From: Takakia lepidozioides
Taxonomy: Eukaryota > Streptophyta > Takakiopsida > Takakiales > Takakiaceae
Assembly: GCA_030704615.1 (NCBI GenBank)
Contig: CM060734.1
Coordinates: 15,128,001-15,192,000 of the forward strand
DNA: 64,000 bases
Direction: 5' to 3'
Shown here piece by piece: positions 56,481 to 64,000 of this stretch. The notes under the pieces are model-generated. The model searched no databases and was not told where the DNA came from. It saw only the letters and a list, made by a program, of their open reading frames with translations. How positions within the stretch are numbered: position 1 is the first letter of the stretch; each line of letters opens with the position of its first letter. The position numbers were made by a program, and so were the translations under genes.

Positions 56481-56500
56481 CGAGCCCTGAGCGCGCGCGG

Positions 56501-57342
56501 TCAGGGTGACGGCATAGTAGTCTAGGGGGGCCGAGGTAAGTTGCGGTGTAGGTTGGGCTCACTGAACCGCCTACCCAACTGCGGTTAGTGCAGGGGGTCC
56601 GTGGTCGTACATGGCGGCTATGATCACTATCTAAGTCCTACTGGCAAAGAGAAATCACGTACTCCTCTTCACAGGGCGAGTTTGCATTTCTAAGTCCTAC
56701 GGTATCCTACAATCTACTCAGTAACTGTTTTCCAAGTCTTTGTGTTTTATTGTCTAATTCCTACCGCCTAGGCCCCCGAGCCACCTATAGCCGGGACATG
56801 TTTTAATCCCTTCACAAGGCACCTGCCGAGCCTAGGGAGAAGAGGGAAAATCGTCCTCTCCCAATGCCCCTCCTTTGCCGAGGGCTTGAGTTCAAGTCAC
56901 CTCTAAATGGAAGGGCCAACGCTTTGTCGCGGCCCTTTGCCTTGAGGGCAGGGGGTCGGGACATATGAGGGGCTGCCCCTGTGGTGGGGGCAGCGACAGC
57001 GATAGGTATGGGGGCTGAAGCAACCCTTGAGTGCCCAAGGCACTCAGGGAAGCGGAGGCGCTCACTAGGTGGAGCCCCGCACACCGGGTTGCGGTGGGGG
57101 TGGCTCCACAAGGGGTGGTGGTAGCTTAGCGGGACTTAGTGGGGGTGGCATAGGACTCACCATGGGGGCGGAGACCTCGTGGTGGGAGTCGTGGGGAGTC
57201 TTGGGACTCATCACGATCCATAGGGGCCGTGGTTAGCGGGCCAAGACTCACCGCGACTCATCACCGGGAGTCGAGGGTTTTCATGGTGGTTCGCCATAAA
57301 ATGGCATGGGTGGTTGTGAAACCCCTGTGGACAGCTACAGAA
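56501..57342 (+). other. LINE 3' tail and left part of the gypsy LTR, boundary unresolved
   Basis: G-rich sequence from about 56500 contrasts with the C-rich LINE. The start of the LTR (a TG dinucleotide) lies somewhere here but cannot be fixed, because the 3' LTR is outside the window. No gene is supported. Confidence 0.4.
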
Positions 57343-57352
57343 GTATATATAG
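57343..57352 (+). promoter_or_regulatory. TATA box of the 5' LTR
   Basis: GTATATATAG lies ~300 bases before the predicted LTR end, followed by G-rich sequence where transcription should begin. This matches a U3/R boundary in a plant LTR. Confidence 0.6.
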
Positions 57353-57652
57353 GGAGTAGTAACCCCGAGAACGGTGCAAGCCCGTTGGTGACCAAAAACT
57401 AGTGAGTAAGCGAGCGAGCCGGAAAGCGACCAAAGAGTGGGGAGCTGTTCCGGACTGCCATCTACCAAAGGGAATTCTCCTAGTCCCAAATAGGTGGAGG
57501 GTTTAGTGGGAAGCGAAGGGGGACCGTTATGTCCCGGTGAGCAGCCGAAGCTCCAAGTTGGCCCGGGCGGCCAGGTTGGGAGTCAGGCGCGCGCATCAAA
57601 GCGAGTAACTATGACTTGAAGGGGAGCTTACCGAAGTGAGGTGCGCGACACT

Positions 57653-57663
57653 TGGTATCAGAG
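57653..57663 (+). promoter_or_regulatory. Primer-binding site for initiator Met-tRNA
   Basis: TGGTATCAGAG, the word complementary to the 3' end of plant initiator Met-tRNA, lies two bases after an LTR-like end in ACA. It primes minus-strand DNA synthesis. The match weakens after the eleventh base. Confidence 0.8.
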
Positions 57664-58390
57664 TGTCAAGTTAAATAAGCACAGTGTGAAAACAGCTAGA
57701 ATAAAACTAGTTATTTGTATTTAACACTTGGATTTAGGTCAAGTGTTAAATCAGGTGTCAAGTTTAGTTTGACACCTGGTCCGTCTTATCTTCACGAGAG
57801 CGGCAGTCGCGCGGCTCATCTCTCTCGAGTTGAGCCTGCGCGACCGAGTTCCTTCATTCTTCAAATCTGAGTGTGCTTATGATGGGAGTGTAGGTCGTTG
57901 TGGGGTGGAGTCCCCATAGCTTGGGGATGCCCCTGGCTCGACTATTATTTCAAAGAGTGATGTTGAGGGATTTCATATTTCTGGTGTTGAGAGTGTGTGT
58001 CCTTTCAAGCTTTCTTATCACTCGAGAGAGATGAGCTCTATCTAGTTTTCCAGTGCTAAGCTAGATATGATGTTTTGTTTTTTTAAGCACTATTATAATA
58101 TAAATGGTGGTGGTGTGATGTCAGGGCCCCCATAGAGCCGCTGCGGTGAATGGGAGTTCAAGTAGAGCCAGTGGCTGACATGGAGTATCTCGAACTCGCC
58201 CCTGGAGCACTTTCATTGCTGTGAAGCTAGAGGTAGTGATGCGGAGCTGAGGAGGTGAAGTGGGTGTGGAGCTGGGCGCTCTTCCAAGCCACGGTTTTGC
58301 CGTCCGTCCGGACTACAGGGGGATCGAAGAAAGGTTGCGCTGCTGACTGCTTGGGTGGATGAGAGCCGTGCACCGCCGTAGGCAGGGAAG
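57664..58390 (+). other. Retrotransposon leader, non-coding
   Basis: Contains short repeats of AAGTGTTAAAT/CAAGTTTAG and no supported gene. It leads into the anamorsin-like fragment. Confidence 0.4.
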
Positions 58391-58836
58391 GCAGCGGTGC
58401 TTCTGGTGACGGACGCTGCGGCGCTCCCGGCCACAGTTGTTTTGTGGGTTGTGCAGACCTTGAAGAGAAATCCACCAGTGGCAAGGGGTTGGCAGTGATC
58501 AGCAACGCCTCACAGCTTGGTGGCAAGGTTGCGGCAGAGGCGTCATCTGTGGACGTAATAATTTCTCTAGTCGAAACGCCCGGCCACCACACTGCAGCTT
58601 GGCTCCATGAGGCAGCACGGATCCTTAGACCAGGCGGCCTGCTCTGGGTGCAGGAGCCCCTAGCATGTCGAGATGTAGCTTCAGATGAGCGTCAAAGGCT
58701 TGGTGCTGCTACTGTGCAGACACAAGCAGCGTTGGAGCGTGGTCTTTTGCTGGCAGGTTTTGTTGGTTCGAAAGTGGCTTGTGTGCAGGCAATGTCACTG
58801 TTGTGGTATCAAGACTTTCAGTCTTTGCGACCGTGA
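58391..58836 (+). pseudogene. Captured anamorsin (DRE2/CIAPIN1)-like N-terminal fragment
   Basis: Two frames together resemble the N-terminal methyltransferase-like domain of plant anamorsin, a cytosolic Fe-S assembly protein: AVLLVTDAAALPATVVL-W-V-V-Q-T-L near 58394-58450. After a shift come EASSVDVIISL, HEAARILRPGGLLWVQEP and ERGLLLAGFVGSKV. The C-terminal Fe-S motifs (CxxC repeats) are absent. The frame stops at 58834. It lies in the leader of the gypsy element in the sense direction, so it is probably a transduced gene piece. The match is from memory of the family, not alignment. Confidence 0.55.
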
Positions 58837-59339
58837 GTGGCAGATCTTGCAATAATATTGTGTTGTAAAGCAGACGCATGTCTGTGAAGCCAGTAGAGGA
58901 AAGGACGGTGTGTAGCGGCGTTGTGTAAGGAGAGTGCATCGTTGCTGTGAATGAGCGGTTGTGGCTGTAAAGCAGAAAGGGAGGACGTTCGACGACGCCT
59001 CGTGTCGTGGTGTCAACGCATTACGGCGATCAGATTTCTCCTGTTCTGTGAAGAGCAGATCAAAGAGGATTGGTTCCTTGCTTCTATTCAGGCCGGTTAC
59101 GTCTCTGGAGGGGAGCTAACCCGTTACTGTTCAGGGTGTGCACCTTCATTGTAGATAAACGAGGCGCTTTGGACCCTTTACCGAGGCTTGGCGTTGGACG
59201 CTTTGAAGTTGGTTGATTGCAAGCATGAGTAGAGAACATTACACAGGGGGGTATGCATGTGGGCGAACCTTTTTGCTGGTCAAGGCCTGCTCCTTTGGCA
59301 TGTCCTGACTTGGCGGAGAAATTTGCTGCCAGAATTTCA
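58837..59339 (+). other. Leader sequence between captured fragments
   Basis: No gene, RNA or repeat is supported. Short open frames on both strands lack motifs. Confidence 0.4.
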
Positions 59340-59739
59340 ACTGTGGATTGAGGTCAGGTCAATCTCTGACAGGCTACTACACCTGCGGAAGGTATCAGTT
59401 ATGTTGCCAGTAAGATTATTCTGGTTGAATGCTACTGGATCCAAGTTGATTGCATTGCAGAGTTCTGGTGGGATTGGTCCTGCAGAGATGGAGGCTGGAC
59501 AAGTTTTGCCAGTTCCCAAACCATGATGGTATTTGACCAGAGAGCAAATTTCCTTCCACCGAGAAAGAGATGATGTTCTGAAGAGGAGCCAGCTCAGCAG
59601 GAATAGGGCCACTCAGTGAATTGAAAGCAAGGTCAAGTACCTGCAGGCTGGAGCAGATCTCTTTGGATGAGTGTGCATCACAACGGTTCTTTGGCACACT
59701 CATGTTGCAGCATGAAATTGTGAGCAGTGCGGGAGGCAA
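59340..59739 (-). pseudogene. Captured LRR receptor-like kinase fragment (antisense)
   Basis: The minus strand encodes plant-type leucine-rich repeats: CSSLQVLDLAFNSLSGPIPA, E-L-A-P-L-Q-N-I-I-S-F, VEGNLLSGQIPSWFGNWQNL, then after a frame change GPIPPELCNAINL, FNQNNLTGNI and CSSLSEIDL. The LxxLxLxxNxLxGxIP pattern, with L-x-G-x-I-P-S-W-x-G-N-W, is like EMS1/EXS-type receptor kinases. Four to five repeats remain, with a shift near 59510; no kinase domain is present. It is antisense to the host retrotransposon, which argues for DNA-level or independent insertion and not read-through. Confidence 0.8.
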
Positions 59740-60430
59740 AGAAGACGGGGCCCATTGCAGAGCAAGGGTGCTCCCTGCTATGAGTCAGTTCTTGCCTCGT
59801 CCTGCTGCCGCTCACTGTTGCAAGCTCTATCTTCAGCCGCAGCGTGCAGGCCCAGTTCGAGGAAGAGGAGCAAGAGCGTAGGAGCAGATCCGCCATCGCC
59901 AGAGCTCAGATGCCCCGCCATCGGAGAAGATTCACAGGCTAGTTGATGAAATTTCCAGCCTCACTCTACTTGGAGTTTCGGATCTCACAGCTCTGTTGAA
60001 CTCAAATGAAATGGAGGGGAACAGCAGGCACGTGGCCAGGGAACCTAGGGAACCATATAGAACTTAGGGAACCGGGAACCAGTTCCCAGATATTTTGGGT
60101 GTAACTTTAAATTTTTAAACTTGAAAACCTTTATAAATAAAAAAATAAATAAATAAATAAAAAAAAAAAAAAAACCCTTTGATCTAATTTAAATGATTTA
60201 GAGCCAAATTGGTCATATCTTTGTCAAATAAGCTCCGTTTGACTCAGTTTTTGGGGGGATAGCTGCAGAAAGGGGAAATCTACCTACCTAGACCTGGTTT
60301 TTGTTTTTGGGACTCTACTAGAAATCTATGGAATTTTTATAGTGTGAGTGTGCCATGAAAGATCCACAATCCTGTTTCTAGAACCTGTTCTGGTCTACAT
60401 GAGAGATAAATCTAGGGATGCACTCCTTGT
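59740..60430 (+). other. Leader sequence with A-rich tract
   Basis: Contains GGGAACC repeats near 60045-60090 and an AAATA/poly-A tract at 60134-60174. The A tract on the plus strand could be the tail of a retroposed insertion. No coding region is supported. Confidence 0.45.
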
Positions 60431-61060
60431 ATGGCTGGGGGAAATGAGGACGTAATTGAAGGGCAGGTCTCTTCTCTTAGCCTGTGCACCCAAGGGGACA
60501 AAATTTATGTTTCCCAAGGAACTCAGACTGATTTGAGTGGAGAACAGTTGGACGAGTTGATTGCATACTGGGAGTCAGGCATTAGCAGTAGACAACAGAC
60601 TGCTGTAGTTGGCGTTGAGGGCCTCAATATCGCCTTGGACAGTCAGAACTCTGTTGGAGCCAACAGTTCTGCAGCTGTAGGTGAAATACCAAAGTGGGTG
60701 AAAGCTAGGCTTGGAACACAGCCAAAGACAGCCCCGGGTACCAAGGTGTTCAGCCACAAGGTCGTGGTGTATTGGAGTAGAGGAGCAGGAGCTACACAAG
60801 TTTGTGCAATCAGACAGCGTTGCAGCCGGACATGCTCTGCACAAGGCAACCACGAGCGGGGGTTCATTTGCAAGGACAAGTTTGCTCTGCTTGAGGGCGA
60901 TGCAGTCATCCGCAATGAGGACACCCGCAACCGTCTCAAAGCTTTCGAGTTGAGAGACTATCAGACCCTACCTTTGTTTTCTTTAGTGTTCAGTGAGCGG
61001 AAGATAGGGGAGTATTGCTTTGTCTCTACTTGGCAGAAAGAGGAGGAGGGTTGGAGTTGA
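60431..61060 (+). CDS. Unknown ORF in the retrotransposon leader
   Basis: 209 codons from an ATG. The N-terminal half is acidic and Ser/Gln-rich (SQGTQTDLSGEQLDELIAYW). The C-terminal half is Cys/basic (CAIRQRCSRTCSAQ) then FALLEGDAVIRNEDTRNRL. I recognise no family. A second frame over 60711-60953 is also open, so the second half may be another captured fragment read in the wrong frame. It stands between the captured fragments and gag. Confidence 0.3.
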   Translation: MAGGNEDVIEGQVSSLSLCTQGDKIYVSQGTQTDLSGEQLDELIAYWESGISSRQQTAVVGVEGLNIALDSQNSVGANSSAAVGEIPKWVKARLGTQPKTAPGTKVFSHKVVVYWSRGAGATQVCAIRQRCSRTCSAQGNHERGFICKDKFALLEGDAVIRNEDTRNRLKAFELRDYQTLPLFSLVFSERKIGEYCFVSTWQKEEEGWS

Positions 61061-61581
61061 TAGCATAGATCAGGATTAGATCTTGCTTGGTCGGGCTTCT
61101 ATTCTTCCCCTCCATCTCTGTACTATTTTCATTACCTTATACTTGTAGTTGCCAAAGCCTCTCTTGGTGGAGGCCAGTCAGTCCGGGGTTTTGGGCTGGG
61201 CTATTCTGCAGGATCAGCATTGCAGCTGGATTTTGGTGTGGGGGTGTTGATGTTTTGATTTCTTGTGTTTGGATCCCCCCCAACACCTGCATGCTTGACT
61301 GTGCGCCATGTTGGTTTTGTGTGGGCGCTTGCTTTCATAGGGATTAGGCCGGATTTGATCACCGGTCAATCCTAGAGTATGCTGTCGGTGGTGAGGCTGG
61401 AGTGATGACCAGCAAGACCACCAGTGTTTCTTCTATGGTGAGGCTGGGTTGATGACCAGCCAACCATAGGAGTTCTTGCGGTGGATGCAGGTGCAGGTGC
61501 CCTGAGCCATTGGGATATGACCCTTAAACTGCAACAGGTGCCCACCCGTGTCACTATTAGATTAGTACTAGAGCCTTATAG
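61061..61581 (+). other. Pre-gag leader with a short direct repeat
   Basis: GGTGAGGCTGG followed by TGATGACCAGC occurs twice (about 61388 and 61437). A TAG at 61579 closes the gag frame upstream. Nothing else is recognised. Confidence 0.4.
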
Positions 61582-64000
61582 TGTCACGTGGAGGAGGTGC
61601 ACATTGTGAGTGTCATTACGGAGTTACCCAAGGGTTTTGAGGGGAGTACGGCTACAGGCAGTAACAGTGAGAGTGGGTTCACAAGACGAGGTATTCGGTT
61701 CAGACCACCTTCACCGCCACCCTCAATTACTGTAGAGTCAGACACAGACTCGGAGGCTTCATCAACAGGTGTGCACTTTCATTCGCCATTGTTGTGGGAC
61801 GACATGGAGGAGATGTATGGAGCTACCAAGGGGCCTCGTAGGTACTCTGGAGCTGTGGGCACAATCGAGTTGGATGACTTTATCCAGGAGTTCGACAGCT
61901 GGTGTGATTTGCAGCAGATGCGCAATCCACAGCTATTCACCCCATTCATGGCGTGGAAGGGACTGTTCCAGCATTTGGAAGGCCCGCCTATGGACGATTA
62001 CCACGAGTTCAGGCGAGGACATGAAGCAGAGATTGAGGAGTGGAGGATGTATTGGTCACCTGACTACGTCTCCATTACTCGAGGCACGACGCGACCAGTA
62101 GCTGCATCAGTACCAATAGCTCCCACTGCCAGCACTAGTAGTGGAGCAAGTAGTGCTGGTACTTCTGCAGGTGGTACCAGTTCAAAAGGTGCTACTACTC
62201 CTCCTGCCACGACTACAACACATGTGCCTAGATTCAACCCGGTGGTGGAGTTCTTCCAGGAGTTGCGGAGGAACTACCAAGGTGTACGGACAGAGAAGCT
62301 GCGAAGTTTGCAAGACTTCCAGCGCAAACCCAGTGAGAGCCTGCGAGAGGCGTACACTCGTATGAGGCGCTTGATAAGTGTGACCCAAGGGGTTACTGAA
62401 GCTCAGGCAATCCAGTTTTGGTATGGAATTCTGGACAAGGAGCTCAAGAGAAGGGTGCGAGATGCAACCCTGTTACAAGCAGCCCAACCCACATTAGCAG
62501 ATGTGTTTCTGCTGGCTGAGCGGATTGAGCTCAACATGGTGGAGGAGCGAGTTGTTACAATTGGATTTGGCAAGGACATGCCTGCACGAGGCGCAGCTGC
62601 CAGCCCACAGGCACAAGGGACTGCCCAACAGCGTGGTCAGGGGGGCAAGGTTGCCCAGCCCAAGTTCCATGGAGCTTACAGGGGACCTCAGGTGCAGAGG
62701 CCCGTGGCATCTTTTGCAGGCCAACAGCAACCAGGGGTGATATGTTGGACATGTGGAGGACCCCATGTCAAGAGAGATTGCCCAGAGAGTGGCAAAAGGC
62801 CGGCACAAGCACAGCCTGCACAGTTGCAGTGTGGGCATTGTGGCAAGTATGGGCATGGAGATGCCCAGTGTTATGACTTGCATCCTGAGTTGCGCCCAGG
62901 CCAGTTCCAAGGGAACAATGGTGGCCGGGGGCGAGGTGGACCAGCCCAAAGAGGACGAGGTGGTCGGGCACGAGGTGCAGGCCAAGGGCAAGCTCCACAT
63001 GGCCAAGGACGCGGAGGTCAGGGTGTTGACCAAGGCATGGCCAATCGGCTTCAGCAGCTAGAGCAGAGGCTCGCTGCCATGGCTATAGCTCAGGCGGTAC
63101 CGGCTCCCAGGCGGGATGGTCCACCTCCTGCTCCTGAGGGAGGAGATATGGGAGGCATGGGATTCATGTGCGGAGCAGCACTACCACTAGAGCAGGTGGA
63201 GTCTGCTGCAGCCGTGACTCGAGGAGCAGCACGAGTTCCTGAGCCACGAGGTGCAGAGGTGGAATTGGATCCACAGCGTGGGGAGGCAAGCCGTCAGGCG
63301 AGGCTTCCTCAGTCATTCACATTGGCGGAGACTGTGTCGACGCCATCCATGGCACCTAGTTCTCGCCCGACTGTTACCGAGGCGGAGGTTACTATGCCAT
63401 TGGGGAGAGCTACACGTGCAGCACTGACACCTGCTACCAAGGCTAGTGCAGCCGGTGTGTTATTGGGGGCAGCCACCTCTGTGTGTCAAGCCCCACTGTT
63501 CTCGGCAACCATGATTGCGACGCCGGGGGTAAGACCAGCTGCAGTGTTCAGACTAGCAGCAACACTCTGTGAGAGTGGGGAGGTCACTTCATCTTCTGCG
63601 GAGTTAGTGGAAGGTGTAGTGGCAGAGGGATCCTCGGATTTGAGGGTCAAGACTGCCACGGCTGCGCCCTGGCAAGCTGCAGCTGCCAGGTTGACGGAGC
63701 TGCCAGCTAGGCCAGCCTTTGAGCGCGCCATGGTGACACCTGGAGTTGTCTTGTTAGACAACCAGGGAGGCATTTTCACTTTGAGTGGACCGGCAGGCAA
63801 GAAGTACCGGCCACTGCGGGTCTTGTTGGACTCGGGAGCTCAGCCACTGATGTTGGGCAGAGCTGCTATTGCAGGTTTGGGCCTCATGGAGGCGGATATG
63901 GAGCCTTGTCCTTTCCAGATACAGACATCTCTGGGAGGATCAGAGCAGGCTCGGGGCATGACACGGCATCAGTTGGCCATTAGACTGCAGCCGGATCATC
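61582..64000 (+). CDS. Ty3/gypsy gag-protease polyprotein, partial (runs off the window)
   Basis: One frame is open from after TAG 61579 to the window end. The first ATG is 61804; numbering below starts there. Early residues form a gag capsid region (DDFIQEFDSWCDLQQM, FQELRRNYQGVRTEKL, FQRKPSESLREAYTRMRRLI). A Gln/Gly-rich basic linker follows with two zinc knuckles: C-W-T-C-G-G-P-H-x4-C at ~314 (CX2CX3HX4C, one residue shorter than usual) and C-G-H-C-x4-H-x4-C at ~343 (canonical). An RGRGG-rich region, a Pro/Ala linker and the aspartic protease site VLLDSGAQ at ~676 come next. Gag packages the RNA and the protease matures the polyprotein. The frame is intact as far as seen, so this may be a young element. 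Confidence 0.9.

Larger units (their letters stand above)
46630..56500 (+). mobile_element. LINE-type non-LTR retrotransposon, decayed
   Basis: Order along the plus strand: a C-rich leader without supported genes (46630-49285), ORF1 (49286-50880), a linked ORF (50895-51452), a C-rich stretch of broken frames, APE-type endonuclease (about 53340-54000) and reverse transcriptase (55048-56480). The sense strand is strongly C-rich and G-poor throughout, marking the extent of the element. Several frameshifts and a changed catalytic residue mean it is inactive. Neither end is fixed by a target duplication, and no poly-A tail is obvious. Confidence 0.8.
57343..64000 (+). mobile_element. Ty3/gypsy LTR retrotransposon, 5' part
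   Basis: Right part of the 5' LTR (TATA at 57343, LTR end in GCGCGACA at 57650), primer-binding site at 57653, a ~3.9 kb leader with captured host fragments, and a gag-protease frame open to the window end. Protease directly after gag in one frame fits Ty3/gypsy, though RT and integrase lie beyond the window. The leader is far longer than usual. Confidence 0.75.

Overview
The window reads as nuclear DNA of a streptophyte plant, either a seed-free land plant or a charophyte alga. Its genes have GT-AG introns. The one clearly intact host gene is plant-type MSH1, a MutS homologue with a C-terminal GIY-YIG domain. Most of the rest is mobile DNA: PIF/Harbinger, hAT, LINE, SINE and Ty3/gypsy elements, plus captured gene fragments and several minisatellites. 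I cannot name the species.

Layout. 1-3.2 kb: an orphan DEAH-helicase exon and a frameshifted Harbinger transposase. 3.2-20.3 kb: a tandem array of a ~3.67 kb unit (four units and a partial fifth). The first unit carries an extra 1.45 kb duplication, and every unit holds an older ~280 bp duplication and exon-like blocks of an unrecognised gene. 20.9-25.3 kb: MSH1 on the minus strand in three exons (1268 codons). 25.3-29.9 kb: non-coding DNA with a gypsy reverse transcriptase scrap fused to a PPR scrap, a second PPR scrap and a 53-bp minisatellite. 29.9-32.3 kb: an internally deleted hAT element.

32.6-38.3 kb: a segment bounded on both sides by arrays of a GTGGTCGCA dyad repeat. It holds two plus-strand unknown ORFs and a convergent minus-strand gene with a diverged protein-kinase domain. 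38.5-46.2 kb: a multi-exon plus-strand gene whose 5' exons splice in phase. Its two 3' halves resemble a circularly ordered (beta-type) DNA amino-methyltransferase, with a DPPY-like position first and a SAM-binding glycine loop last. Dyad-rich minisatellites fill its introns. These two loci are the best candidates for an undescribed system, possibly cargo of large DNA transposons.

46.4-46.6 kb: a tRNA-derived SINE. 46.6-56.5 kb: a decayed LINE with ORF1, APE endonuclease and RT, on a strikingly C-rich sense strand. 57.3-64 kb: the 5' part of a Ty3/gypsy retrotransposon with TATA box, primer-binding site, an unusually long ~3.9 kb leader and an open gag-protease frame running off the window. 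The leader carries an anamorsin-like fragment and an antisense LRR receptor-kinase fragment.

Many coding regions carry single-base frameshifts at homopolymers. This fits transposon decay but also leftover sequencing indels, so intactness calls should be read with that in mind. Splice sites, family names and boundaries were judged by eye; no database search was run.
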